Below are positions 44,556 through 53,601 of a stretch of 64,000 nt of DNA, one piece after another (within the stretch, counting starts at the first letter, position 1; each line of letters begins with the position of its first letter). A program made the translations under genes and the position numbers. Source of the DNA: Halodesulfovibrio spirochaetisodalis (lineage in GTDB: Bacteria; Desulfobacterota; Desulfovibrionia; Desulfovibrionales; Desulfovibrionaceae); assembly GCF_001672295.1 (NCBI RefSeq), contig NZ_JXMS01000009.1, forward strand, positions 114,962-178,961, given 5' to 3'. The notes under the pieces are model-generated. The model did not search any database, was not told where the DNA came from, and worked only from the letters and a program-made list of their open reading frames with translations.

Positions 44556-44788
44556 GGCTCATGATTCGTTTTAGTCGAATGGGCTTTAGTATTTTGACTT
44601 GGTCGGAGTAGCTGTACTGGGACTTGCAGTCTCCTGACTGATGGCTAGACCCATATTCTTGAAGTGTTTCAAGAAGGTATTACGTCATAGCTGCGGGGAA
44701 CGGATGAATATCTGTTGACCCAGTGCACGTTTTAAGCCGCTCTATATGTTGAGTGCTGAAGCGTGAAAGAAGCAACAGGAGTATGCTG

Positions 44789-46159
44789 ATGGAAAGCTTT
44801 ATGTCATGGCTGGATATGATCGACGGATGGGTTTGGGGCCCGGTAATGTTGACTCTGTTGGTTGGTACTGGTCTGTTACTGACAATTATGCTTAAAGGCT
44901 TGCAGTTCAGAAAGCTCGGGTATTCTTTGTATCTGGCGCTTATCAAGCGTAAGGACGATGATGCAGAAGAAGGCGATATTTCTAACTTCGAAGCGTTGAT
45001 GACCGCTCTTTCCGCAACAGTTGGAACCGGTAACATTGCCGGTGTAGCAACCGCGATTGCCGTTGGTGGCCCGGGTGCTCTGTTCTGGATGTGGATTACC
45101 GGTCTTGTCGGTATGGCAACCAAATTCGGCGAAGCTGTGCTTGCTGTTAAATACCGTGTGAAAGACGAAAACGGTGAAATGTGTGGTGGTCCTATGTACT
45201 ACATCGCACGCGGTCTTGGCTGGAAAGGCCTTGGCTCTGTGTTCGCATTTTTCGCTGCTGTTGCTGCCTTCGGTATCGGTAACATGGTACAGTCAAACTC
45301 TGTGGCACTTGCTGTAAAAGATACCTTTGGTATCGATCCTTTCATCGTAGGTATTGTTCTGGCAGTTCTTTCTGCTCTTGTAGTTCTTGGTGGTATTAAG
45401 TCTATTGGTAAAGTTACCTCTATCCTTATTCCTATCATGATCGTTTTCTATGTTGGTGGCGCGCTGTTTATTCTTCTCACTAACATTGAAAAAATTGGAC
45501 CTGCATTCGGTCTTGTTTTTGAATACGCATTTAACCCGGTTGCTGCTTCCGGCGGTTTTGCAGGGGCAACAGTAGCCGCTGCTATCCGGTTCGGTGTTGC
45601 ACGTGGTGTATTCTCTAACGAATCCGGTCTTGGTTCTGCCCCGATCGCTGCTGCTGCAGCGCAGACCAAACACCCTGTTGATCAGGCTCTGGTTTCCATG
45701 ACACAGACCTTTATTGATACAATTGTTATTTGTACAATGACAGGCCTTGTTATCATTATGTTTAACTGGGATTCCGGTCTTACAAGCTCCTCCCTTACTA
45801 CCGAAGCATTCCGTCTTGGTTTTGAAGGTGGTCAGTACATTGTAACTATCGGTCTTATCCTTTTCGCGTACTCCACTATCCTCGGATGGTGCTACTACGG
45901 CGAAAAATCAATTGAATATCTCCTTGGTGCAGGTGCGGTAAAACCTTACCGTGTTGTATACATTGCGGCTATTCTCTTCGGTTCTGTACAGAAAGTAGGT
46001 CTTGTTTGGACATTGGCTGATATCTTCAACGGTCTCATGGCTCTTCCAAACTTGCTTGGCCTTATTTTCCTCAGTCCAGTTATTGTTCGTGAAACTCGCG
46101 AATACTTTGCAATGAAAGAAGGGGTAGCACCTGAAGCATTGCGCCATGCTGATAAGTAA
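44789..46159 (+). CDS. Sodium:alanine/glycine symporter (AGCS family)
   Basis: A 456-aa inner-membrane transporter with about 11 helices that takes up alanine or glycine with Na+. Family motifs are visible: [30 protein letters not shown] (residues ~70-100), CGGPMYY, and [20 protein letters not shown] (near 270). ATG 44789 has AGGAG 7 bases upstream; an ATG at 44783 is too close to it. A host gene lying between the terminase and portal parts of the phage cluster. Confidence 0.93.
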   Translation: MESFMSWLDMIDGWVWGPVMLTLLVGTGLLLTIMLKGLQFRKLGYSLYLALIKRKDDDAEEGDISNFEALMTALSATVGTGNIAGVATAIAVGGPGALFWMWITGLVGMATKFGEAVLAVKYRVKDENGEMCGGPMYYIARGLGWKGLGSVFAFFAAVAAFGIGNMVQSNSVALAVKDTFGIDPFIVGIVLAVLSALVVLGGIKSIGKVTSILIPIMIVFYVGGALFILLTNIEKIGPAFGLVFEYAFNPVAASGGFAGATVAAAIRFGVARGVFSNESGLGSAPIAAAAAQTKHPVDQALVSMTQTFIDTIVICTMTGLVIIMFNWDSGLTSSSLTTEAFRLGFEGGQYIVTIGLILFAYSTILGWCYYGEKSIEYLLGAGAVKPYRVVYIAAILFGSVQKVGLVWTLADIFNGLMALPNLLGLIFLSPVIVRETREYFAMKEGVAPEALRHADK

Positions 46160-46183
46160 TCTCTAGTCAGCTATTGTGTTGAT

Positions 46184-46217
46184 AAGCCCCTTCTGAGCAA
46201 TCAGGAGGGGCTTTTAT
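46184..46217 (+). terminator. Intrinsic terminator after the AGCS gene
   Basis: AAGCCCCTTCTGA pairs with TCAGGAGGGGCTT around GCAA and is followed by TTATTT. Confidence 0.9.
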
Positions 46218-46343
46218 TTGGCGAAGAGAATAAGATGACATCGCAGTTTGAACGTTGTGGTTTCGGTTCGACCATGCATGAGAAATATAGAGGGAAGACT
46301 GTGTGCGGTAGTAAGCCCGTTTTGGGGAGGACAATTGTCTCAG

Positions 46344-46541
46344 ATGTGGGATACGGTGCTTAAACGCTTCGCAAGCGGTTATGCAGCGGATATCGGCGAG
46401 AGAGAGGATGCGCCTTCACCTGATGAAGATAGGACTGATGTCCGTAATACAGAATATCCACCAGAGTTTTTGCATTGCAGATTCAGGGAGGGGGGGCTAA
46501 CGTGTCTTAAAGAGACTGACTTTGTGCTGTCTCCCGAATGA
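46344..46541 (+). CDS. Possible small protein between the AGCS and M23 genes
   Basis: A 65-aa frame, MWDTVLKRFASGYAADIGER.., follows GGGGAGG (46324-46330), with a TTG at 46335 as another possible start. The composition is ordinary and no family is recognised. It lies in the stretch that separates the two phage blocks, between two terminators. May be noise. Confidence 0.25.
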   Translation: MWDTVLKRFASGYAADIGEREDAPSPDEDRTDVRNTEYPPEFLHCRFREGGLTCLKETDFVLSPE

Positions 46542-46553
46542 TAAGTGGATAAG

Positions 46554-46590
46554 AAAAGCCCCCGTAGAAGGATTTCTACGGGGGCTTTTT
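46554..46590. terminator. Bidirectional terminator at the end of the M23 gene
   Basis: AAAAGCCCCCGTAGA pairs with TCTACGGGGGCTTTTT; T runs on both strands. It serves the minus-strand M23 gene and any plus-strand transcript from the small ORF before it. Confidence 0.92.
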
Positions 46591-46610
46591 GTAAGCAAAC
46601 TACAGCAAAC

Positions 46611-47975
46611 TTATAAGGCTGCTTTAGCGATGGCTTCTGGTGTCAGGGACGCCAGAGTATTTCTCATGAATTGCTGTTTAGCAACCTGTAAGAACAAACG
46701 TACCTGAGAGAGTTTAAACTCAGCAAGCTCAACACCCTCAAGCTTGGTAGGACGAGGCAGTTCTGCATGAAGCGGATTAACTGCTTTGCCATTTTTACGC
46801 ACTTCAAAATGTAAGTGCGGACCGGTTGAACGACCTGTAGAGCCGACATACCCGATAATTTCGCCAGCTTTTACTGTACTGCCGTTCTTGAGCCCCTTAC
46901 GGAACTTACGCAAATGGGAGTATGATGTTTGTGTGGATTTATCGTGACGGATGCTGATGTGATTACCATAACCACCCTTACGTCCGATAAAGTCTACCTT
47001 ACCGTCTGCTGCAGCATGAATCGGAGTTCCGCTCGGTGCTGCATAGTCCACTCCTTTGTGCAAGAGTTTGCGTTTAAGGACTGGGTGCATACGGTAGCCG
47101 AACTTGGAGCTCATTCGAGCATTCTTTACAAGTTCGAGTTTTCCCTTGCTGACAATAGTATTGCCGTCTGCGTCGTAGTACGACTGTCCTGCCTCGCTTT
47201 CAAAGTAGAAAAGTTGCATTGAAAGCGCACCCTCTAACTTTACGTATTGGAGGCGTGGCTTAAGGCCGGATGCTTTTGGATAGACTTCGTAAATAACCTC
47301 GAAGTCACTGTTCTTGGTGTTTTTTGATGTAAGTTTCTTTCTCTTCGAAAGCAGGTTGTATGCTTTGGAAGCGATTGAAGCAGGGAGTCCGGAATCTTGT
47401 GCATCTTTGACAAAGGAGTCTTTAATGATGCCCGTCACGTGCTGCAGTTTCCCCTTGTACTGCGTACGTTCAATCGCAGCTTTGTAGCTTCCGTCCGCCT
47501 GCAGTCTGATGGCATAACGTTTTTTGTTATCCAGCTGCACGCTGAGTGCCTGTAGCTCCTTTCCTTTTTGTTTAGGAGTTGGTTTCAGCGTCAGGGCTAA
47601 CTGTAGCCCTGTGTCGAATTGAAAAGCTTTCTGCTTTGATGTGATAGCAACGATTTTACGCTGTTGCTTGAGCGGAACGCCAGCTTTTCTGAGCACCCCG
47701 TACAGGGTATCTCCTTTCTTAACCTTAACGGTCTTGGTTGTAAGCTTAGCGTTTTCTGATTCAGAACCTTGCTCGGTAGCGAGCGCGTTCTTCGGATTAA
47801 TTTGTTCCCAACCATTCATGAGATTGGAAAGATTGTAACGTTCTTCGATAACTGCGGTAACTGCCGCTGAAGCGTGTGCGTACTTTGGTAGTGCAAAAGT
47901 TGTGATAATAGTAAGTAACGCGGTGGTAAAGAACAAAAAATCCTTTGTTGGTTTGTTTAAAAAATACCTTTTCAT
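46611..47975 (-). CDS. M23-family peptidoglycan endopeptidase (MepM-like)
   Basis: A 454-aa envelope protein: N-terminal signal/anchor (FLFFTTALLTIITTFAL), a LysM/OapA-like segment (VKVKKGDTLYGVLRKAGVP, residues ~85-130), a linker domain, and an M23 domain at ~285-400. Zinc ligands of M23 are visible as RMHPVLKRKLLHKGVDYAAP (His, Asp) and GPHLHFEVRKNGKAVNP (HLH). The architecture is that of host MepM/YebA hydrolases that open peptidoglycan for growth, not of a small phage lysin. The ATG at 47975 gives the signal peptide its usual start; 47990 is possible. Confidence 0.88.
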   Translation of the reverse strand: MKRYFLNKPTKDFLFFTTALLTIITTFALPKYAHASAAVTAVIEERYNLSNLMNGWEQINPKNALATEQGSESENAKLTTKTVKVKKGDTLYGVLRKAGVPLKQQRKIVAITSKQKAFQFDTGLQLALTLKPTPKQKGKELQALSVQLDNKKRYAIRLQADGSYKAAIERTQYKGKLQHVTGIIKDSFVKDAQDSGLPASIASKAYNLLSKRKKLTSKNTKNSDFEVIYEVYPKASGLKPRLQYVKLEGALSMQLFYFESEAGQSYYDADGNTIVSKGKLELVKNARMSSKFGYRMHPVLKRKLLHKGVDYAAPSGTPIHAAADGKVDFIGRKGGYGNHISIRHDKSTQTSYSHLRKFRKGLKNGSTVKAGEIIGYVGSTGRSTGPHLHFEVRKNGKAVNPLHAELPRPTKLEGVELAEFKLSQVRLFLQVAKQQFMRNTLASLTPEAIAKAAL

Positions 47976-48066
47976 ATGTGTTATTCTCATTTCCAAATGC
48001 TTGAAGAGAACTACTTGCTTAAAAAACTATTGTCTACCCCTTCTTTTTTTATTGTAATGGTGGACA

Positions 48067-48094
48067 GTTGAACTTGAATAGCAGCGAATATAAT
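48067..48094 (+). promoter_or_regulatory. Candidate promoter of the phage structural block
   Basis: GTTGAA (48067-48072), 16 bases, then a perfect TATAAT (48089-48094). It reads toward the proline-rich and portal genes. The leader from about 48100 to 48405 contains a GTATGGGC/GCCCGTAC hairpin near 48172 and short reading frames without convincing support, for example 48316-48399 (27 codons, ending just before the next gene). The 409-base gap holds nothing else I can name. Confidence 0.5.
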
Positions 48095-48405
48095 CAAAAT
48101 AACGTCTTTTTGTTACATCTTTTTACATTTTACAGTGGGCGCAACGTTCTCTAACGCGTCCATCCCCCTCTCGTATGGGCAGAACCATGCCCGTACCCTT
48201 ATCATACCGTTGTTTCGAAGAATTCAGAAAAAAGATGGAGTAGTTTCTCCGTGCAAGCTGTGCACGAGCGGTATTGCGTTCGCTAGTCTTGCATATGTAT
48301 CCGCTGCCGGTTGCCATGTTGAATATTGGTCATGCTTGGCGAAGTAGGTTTGACCGTGTGTTTGGTGATCAGGTGCAACCGGCAGTAATAAAAGGGAGGT
48401 AACGT

Positions 48406-48633
48406 ATGGGCGGAGGAAAAGGAAAAGTTTCTATTCCGGAACCACCAGTGGCTCCGACACCACCACCTGCTCCCCCTGTGCAGGAAGACTCTACAGTTCC
48501 AAAGTCTGATCTGTATTCAAGCGTGGCAAGTAACCAGCGAAGCAGGGACAGCAGGCGGGCGACGATTCTGACAAGTAGCCAGGGAGATGTGTCTGAAGCA
48601 CGTGTAAAGAAAAGTACACTGTTAGGAAGCTAG
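48406..48633 (+). CDS. Small Gly/Pro-rich phage protein
   Basis: A 75-aa protein that opens with MGGGKGK and a proline run (residues ~12-28) and ends in a Ser/Arg/Lys-rich stretch. Proteins of this look sit directly upstream of the portal gene in many podoviruses; their role is unknown. A strong GGGAGGTAACGT precedes the ATG. Confidence 0.7.
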   Translation: MGGGKGKVSIPEPPVAPTPPPAPPVQEDSTVPKSDLYSSVASNQRSRDSRRATILTSSQGDVSEARVKKSTLLGS

Positions 48634-48684
48634 CCACGTGCACCTGTTCAGAATGAGATCGCGCTGCAGAGTAAAGGAAGGTCA

Positions 48685-50406
48685 ATGTCACAATCATTAT
48701 TAAAGACCGTGCGGAACACATCAGCGTTTCTGGAAGCACAAAAGCAGGACTGGGAAAAAGCATGGCAGGATGTGACGCAATATGTAGTCCCTCATAAAGG
48801 AACTTTTTCCGGTTCTGGTCGCAAGGCACGGTTCCACAGCAAAATTATTGATGCAACAGCTTCCAGAGCAATCCGCATTCTTGCTGCAGGGATGCAAAGC
48901 GGGCTTACTTCACCTGCACAGCCGTGGTTCAGGCTGCGTTTGCTTGAAAAAGAACTGATGGAATACGCTCCGGTCAGACTGTGGCTCGATGCCGTAGAAT
49001 CCAGAATATACAATGAATTGGCTCATGCAGGTTTCTATCAGGCAGCGCACTCCATGTATTCAGAACTGGCTGCATTTGGCTCTGCGGACATGTATCTGGC
49101 TTCGGACGAGACAAAGCCATTCAGTTTTTCCTGTCTTACGTGCGGCGAATTTGCATGGGCATCTGATCGTTACGGAAAAATCGATACGGTTCTGCGGCGA
49201 AGTAAAATGACTGTGCGTCAACTGGCAGCACAGTTTGGTGAGGAAACGTTATCTGGCACAGCCAGACGGATGCTTGCTCGTGATCCATATAGCTCCGTCG
49301 AGGTCGGGCATCTGGTCTGTCCGCGGGAAGGCAAAAGCCTCGTTGGTTCCGGCAGGAACGTAGTAAAGCTTATTGGCAATAAAAATATGCCATGGGCGTC
49401 CATTACATTTGAAATGGGAACAGATGCCACCGGTGTGCTGAATGAAAGCGGGTTTATGGAGTTCCCGCATTTATGTGGTCGCTGGGATGTCACAGGGACA
49501 GAGAGCTATGGGCATTCTCCTGCAATGGATGTGATGCCTGATGTAAAAATGCTGCAAGAGATGGCAAAAAGCCAGTTGTTGGCAGTTCACAAGGTCGTGA
49601 ATCCGCCAATGCGTGTTCCTGCCGGCTATAAGCAGCGATTGAATCTGATTCCCGGTGCGCAGAACTTTGTGAACAGTACCCAGCAGGATGCCGTTTCACC
49701 ACTTTATCAGATTAATCCAGATATTCAGGCTGTTTCGCATAAAATTGATGATGTGCGGCGTGGCATTCGAGAAGGTTTTTTTAATGATCTGTTCTTAATG
49801 TTTACTGGTGAGGGGCGCAGTAACATTACGGCAACAGAGGTGCTTGAGCGCAGTCAGGAAAAAATGATCATGCTGGGGCCTGTTATTGAACGGCACCAGA
49901 CGGAGATCTTAGACCCTTTGCTAGCACGCATGCTTGGAGTGCTTCAGCGTTCCGGTCGTCTTCCAGAGGCTCCTGAAGAGTTGGAAGGCAGAGCGTTGCA
50001 GGTTGAGTATGTCTCTGTGCTTGCTCAAGCGCAGAAATTGGCAGGCTCCAATGCTATTCGTCAGTTGACAGAACAGGTTGGAAGAATGGCCACGGTTGTA
50101 CCGTCAGTTCTGGATAAGCTGGATTTTGATCAGTGTGTGGATGAATTGGCCGCAACCGCAGGTGTTCCAGCCAGAGTTCTGCGATCTGATGAAGAGGTGG
50201 CTGAAAGGCGTACTGCCGCTCAAGAGCAAGCTGCGCAGATGCAGGCTCCTGAGCAGATTGCAAAATTGGCTGGTGCAGTATCGTCTGTCGTGGACACTGC
50301 AAAAGGTTCACCTGAGATTGTTGAAGCAGTCTCTGCGATGGCAGGCGAGGGAGATGCTGTTCAGCAAGAGCTTATGAAGCAGGCTATGGCATTAATCGGA
50401 AGATAA
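48685..50406 (+). CDS. Phage portal (head-tail connector) protein
   Basis: A 573-aa protein of the podovirus head-tail connector family. It forms the dodecameric ring through which DNA is packaged. Typical motifs: the start segment KQDWEKAWQDVTQYVVPHKG, AAGMQSGLTSPAQPWFRLRL, RWDVTGTESYGHSPAMDVMPDVKML and FNDLFLMFTGEGRSNITATEVLERSQEKMIMLGPV. Normal full length with no break. The next gene starts within its stop region. Confidence 0.92.
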   Translation: MSQSLLKTVRNTSAFLEAQKQDWEKAWQDVTQYVVPHKGTFSGSGRKARFHSKIIDATASRAIRILAAGMQSGLTSPAQPWFRLRLLEKELMEYAPVRLWLDAVESRIYNELAHAGFYQAAHSMYSELAAFGSADMYLASDETKPFSFSCLTCGEFAWASDRYGKIDTVLRRSKMTVRQLAAQFGEETLSGTARRMLARDPYSSVEVGHLVCPREGKSLVGSGRNVVKLIGNKNMPWASITFEMGTDATGVLNESGFMEFPHLCGRWDVTGTESYGHSPAMDVMPDVKMLQEMAKSQLLAVHKVVNPPMRVPAGYKQRLNLIPGAQNFVNSTQQDAVSPLYQINPDIQAVSHKIDDVRRGIREGFFNDLFLMFTGEGRSNITATEVLERSQEKMIMLGPVIERHQTEILDPLLARMLGVLQRSGRLPEAPEELEGRALQVEYVSVLAQAQKLAGSNAIRQLTEQVGRMATVVPSVLDKLDFDQCVDELAATAGVPARVLRSDEEVAERRTAAQEQAAQMQAPEQIAKLAGAVSSVVDTAKGSPEIVEAVSAMAGEGDAVQQELMKQAMALIGR

Positions 50407-50420
50407 TGTCGGGAGGAAGT

Positions 50421-50786
50421 ATGGAAACTGACAGTGAATTGCGCGGATTGTGCGAACTGAGTGAAGCGGAGCTTTCGTGCTTGCTGACTGAGGATTACGG
50501 CATGGAGAGTGCTCGTGCAACTGATGCGGAAACACGAATGCTTTCGTATCTTCACGACTTACGGGAAGTGTTGCGCATAGATACAGGAGCAGGTGTGCGC
50601 GTACTGCGAATGTGGCTTGATGAAGCATGTGTAAACCGCAGGCTGGCACGGGATGAAAGCATGCGGGAGAGCGTTGCACTTCAGGAGTATGCTCGTGACC
50701 GTATGGCAGATATCGCACTGGCTGACCCGTTGTGTCATGTTCGCTTGCAACTTCAGTTTTCGCAGGAATGGGGCGGTGCGGAGTAG
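50421..50786 (+). CDS. Bbp19-like phage protein
   Basis: A 121-aa protein with GGGAGGAAGT upstream of the ATG at 50421. Residues ~55-110 (GVRVLRMWLDEACVNRR.. then ALQEYARDRMADIALADP) resemble the small Bbp19 protein found between portal and scaffold genes in BPP-1-like phages. The match is by pattern and place only. Confidence 0.55.
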   Translation: METDSELRGLCELSEAELSCLLTEDYGMESARATDAETRMLSYLHDLREVLRIDTGAGVRVLRMWLDEACVNRRLARDESMRESVALQEYARDRMADIALADPLCHVRLQLQFSQEWGGAE

Positions 50787-50862
50787 TAATGCGCGTTACG
50801 GCAAAAAAAGCAGTAGAGGGCATGAGTAAGGATAATTCTATCCTGCAATCGGGAGGAAAGAC

Positions 50863-51558
50863 ATGCATACCGTAAAGGACGCATCTATTGCGTCTGAATT
50901 ACATACGGAAGGGGTATACGGAAGTGAGACAGGAGCCAGCTCGCAGGCATCGCAAGGTGCTCGGAGTTTGGCAGGGCAGCAAGAGCAGCAGGCTGGACAC
51001 ACAGTACTTGGTGGCGGGGAGATTACGCCCGGTACAGCAAGCGGACAGGGCTCTTCTGCAACAGAACAGACAGGCGCTGCACAAGGTGGAGCCGTACCTC
51101 AGGGAGCTCCATCATTTTCAGTAAAATTTCCTGATGATGTTCCAGTAAGTCAGGAGTTGCTTGAAAACTATCAGGCCTTTTGCGCTGACTGCGGCTTAAG
51201 TAATGAGCAGGCACAGCAGGCGGTGGACTTTTATCTCAAAGAACAGACGCGCCAGATGGACGCAGAACGCGAGCTTTCTATGCACATTCTGGAGAATGGA
51301 GCATGGAAAGGACAGTTTGAAGAGCGCCTCTCTGTCGCAAATAACGCGGTACGTGCTCTTGATGCACAGCTTGGCGGTCGTCTGCAGCCGATGCTTGAGG
51401 CGGGGCTTGGTAATAATCATGTCTTTGCAGAGATGATGGCGTGTGTCGGTGACTTATTGCAGGAAGAGAATTTTATTCCTCATGCTGGCGGTGCTGCATC
51501 AAATCGCTCCATGTCTACAGAAGACTTTTTACGCAACGAAGTATTTAAAACTCGCTAG
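50863..51558 (+). CDS. Putative capsid scaffolding protein
   Basis: A 231-aa protein: a low-complexity Gly/Gln/Ala/Ser N-terminal third, then a helical, Glu-rich part (VSQELLENYQAFCADCGLSNEQAQQAVDFYLKEQTRQMDAERELS). Such composition and a place directly before the capsid gene are those of podovirus scaffold proteins, which guide capsid assembly and then leave. GGGAGGAAAGAC precedes the ATG. Confidence 0.75.
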   Translation: MHTVKDASIASELHTEGVYGSETGASSQASQGARSLAGQQEQQAGHTVLGGGEITPGTASGQGSSATEQTGAAQGGAVPQGAPSFSVKFPDDVPVSQELLENYQAFCADCGLSNEQAQQAVDFYLKEQTRQMDAERELSMHILENGAWKGQFEERLSVANNAVRALDAQLGGRLQPMLEAGLGNNHVFAEMMACVGDLLQEENFIPHAGGAASNRSMSTEDFLRNEVFKTR

Positions 51559-51572
51559 GAGGGAGAAGAGTT

Positions 51573-52487
51573 ATGGGTGCAACGCTTAAAGAGCTGGCAA
51601 CTGTCCATAGTGCCAAGCAGCCGCAGCAGGTGGATAGTTTAACAGAGGAAGCACCGGTTTTGGGTGTTATTCCGTTTGAAGAAGCATCGCATGGTCTGTG
51701 GAACATGTATGAAGATGTGACAGATGTAGAGGGGGCAGGTTGGGTTGAAATGAATGCTCCGCTGCCGGGCGTGGATGTAACCAGTGATCTTAAAAAGGTT
51801 GATCTGTCTATTCTTGGCGGTGAGATTGAGTGCCCTGAAGATACCGCACGTATGTTCGGCAGCAAGGAAGCATATTTTGCACGTAAGCTTCCAAAGATTA
51901 TCCGTAAGTCGGGCATGGCAGCAGAGCAGCGTATTATCTACGATAATTTTTTGCGATGGGCTGCTGATAACAAGCGTATGGTGAGTGCAGGAGCGACAAC
52001 GGATGATTGCTACTCCATGCTCGCAGTACGATTTGTTTCAGGAGAAACAACAGGTCTGTATTCGAGCGAAAGTTTTAAGCAGGGCACCTTACTTGACGTG
52101 CAGCCGATTAACGGTGGGCAGCTGTATAAGGCTTCATCCGGCAAACATGAAGGAGTGCTTTGCTACGGCTGTCGTTTGAAAGCATATTTCGGGTTGCAGA
52201 TTGCGAATGCGCACTCTGTGGCAGCACTGGTGAACATTAATAAGAAGAAAACACCAACTGCTATGATGATCGATGACCTGCTTGCAGACGTCCGTGCCAC
52301 TTCCGGTACCACCTACCTCTTTATGCACGGTAAAGCGCAGACTCTACTCAATGAGCATAAAGGCAAATCTCTTCAGGTTCTTCCAGGCGGTAAAGACCTT
52401 GATCGACAGATTACCCATTGGAATGGTGTAGAGATTGTGACTTCCTATAACTTCCTTGATGGAACTGAAGCAGCACGCACTTTGTAG
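51573..52487 (+). CDS. Major capsid protein (Bbp17-like)
   Basis: A 304-aa protein between scaffold and cement genes, where the major capsid gene lies in BPP-1-like phages. It reads MGATLKELATVHSAKQPQQVD and has features of that coat family: EMNAPLPGVDVTSDLKKVDLSILGGEIECPED and NINKKKTPTAMMIDDLLADVRAT. Full length, no breaks, strong ribosome site. Fold (HK97-like) is assumed from the family. Confidence 0.82.
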   Translation: MGATLKELATVHSAKQPQQVDSLTEEAPVLGVIPFEEASHGLWNMYEDVTDVEGAGWVEMNAPLPGVDVTSDLKKVDLSILGGEIECPEDTARMFGSKEAYFARKLPKIIRKSGMAAEQRIIYDNFLRWAADNKRMVSAGATTDDCYSMLAVRFVSGETTGLYSSESFKQGTLLDVQPINGGQLYKASSGKHEGVLCYGCRLKAYFGLQIANAHSVAALVNINKKKTPTAMMIDDLLADVRATSGTTYLFMHGKAQTLLNEHKGKSLQVLPGGKDLDRQITHWNGVEIVTSYNFLDGTEAARTL

Positions 52488-52506
52488 CAGGTAAGGTGAG
52501 AGAGTT

Positions 52507-52908
52507 ATGTACAAACATACATTACGAGTAAATGGCGAGTATCTGGCAAAGGCACAGGCACTTCCTTCCAATACAAATGTTGTGGGAAATGGTGGCTCAG
52601 TAAAGGCCGGTTCAACTATGGGAGCCGTGGAAATTGTTATGGCTGCGGCTGATGCCGTAACCATCCCTGCGAATACGCAGCTTGTATTGCAGCTTGAAGG
52701 CAGCGACAACAACTCTTCTTTCAGCACTATGCCGGTTAATTATACCGAAGCAATTGGTTCTGAGGGTAAAACCTGCAAAGCAGGTGAGGAGCTTGCCCGT
52801 CTTCCGGTTCCCTCAAATGCACCAAAACATGTGCGTTGCCGCATTGTGACCAATAAGAGCGGTGTAACCGGAACTGTTGATGTGTTCTGCGATTTCCTTC
52901 CGCGTTAA
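52507..52908 (+). CDS. Bbp16-like capsid cement protein
   Basis: A 133-aa beta-rich protein right behind the capsid gene. The pattern (GGSVKAGSTMGAVEIVMAAADAVTIPANTQLVLQLEGSDN and HVRCRIVTNKSGVTGTVDVFCDFLPR) fits the Bbp16 cement family, whose jellyroll trimers stabilise the BPP-1 capsid. Confidence 0.75.
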   Translation: MYKHTLRVNGEYLAKAQALPSNTNVVGNGGSVKAGSTMGAVEIVMAAADAVTIPANTQLVLQLEGSDNNSSFSTMPVNYTEAIGSEGKTCKAGEELARLPVPSNAPKHVRCRIVTNKSGVTGTVDVFCDFLPR

Positions 52909-52999
52909 CTGATCAATGCTGTAGCAGGCAGCATGAACGATATAGTCCGGAGGAAGGCTCTCCTCCGGACCTTATAGGAAATTCGAACAGGAGTTGTGA

Positions 53000-53560
53000 A
53001 TGAGATCTGCGGTATCCATCTGTAATAAAGGATTACAGTTTGTCGGCGGGAGCCCGATTGTGTCGCTCGAAGAGGACTCACGCGGGGCACAGCTATGTAG
53101 TCAGTTATATGAACAGGTTCGGGATGAATTATTGGAGGCGCATCACTGGAGTTTTGCGACCCGTTATGTGCGGTTACCTAGGCTGCCGGAAAAGCCGCCG
53201 TTTCATTTTGCGAGTGCATATCAGTTGCCTGCGGACTGCATTGGTGTGCGTCAGTTGCAGGACAGTAAACCCTTTGAGGTAGTGGAAGGGCGTGTGCTGT
53301 ATACGGATAGTAATCCAGCAAAGGCAATAATTACAGTACGTGTTAGCGATCCGGCACAGTATCCTGCCATGTTTGTTGAAACACTTGCACGTAAGCTGGC
53401 TGCGGAGCTTTCCGTGCCGTTGATGAACAGCACAAAACTGGAACAGAGTATGTACAATAAATTTCTTGCCACGTTTGCACGGGCAGCCGCAGCTGATGGT
53501 GCAGAGGGAGTCCAGCAGGTGCATGAGTCTGATGGCTGGCTGCATTCTAGAACACTGTAG
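53000..53560 (+). CDS. Tail tubular protein A (gp11-like)
   Basis: A 186-aa protein starting MRSAVSICNKGLQFVGGSPI, with LYEQVRDELLEAHHWSFATRYVRL and FHFASAYQLPADCIGVRQLQ, the hallmarks of T7 gp11-type tail tubular protein A. It forms the adaptor ring under the portal. ACAGGAG precedes the ATG. Length is normal. Confidence 0.88.
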   Translation: MRSAVSICNKGLQFVGGSPIVSLEEDSRGAQLCSQLYEQVRDELLEAHHWSFATRYVRLPRLPEKPPFHFASAYQLPADCIGVRQLQDSKPFEVVEGRVLYTDSNPAKAIITVRVSDPAQYPAMFVETLARKLAAELSVPLMNSTKLEQSMYNKFLATFARAAAADGAEGVQQVHESDGWLHSRTL

Positions 53561-53601
53561 TTTGCAGCTGGTTGTGAGTAGCCGTGGAACAGGAGAAGCC
53601 G

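Noticed and set aside
44342..44788. Glycine riboswitch before the AGCS gene
   Set aside because: None of the conserved glycine aptamer blocks could be found.
48135..48347. 70-codon frame in the leader of the structural block
   Set aside because: GTG start with no ribosome site; overlaps an equally long frame on the other strand and has an atypical composition.
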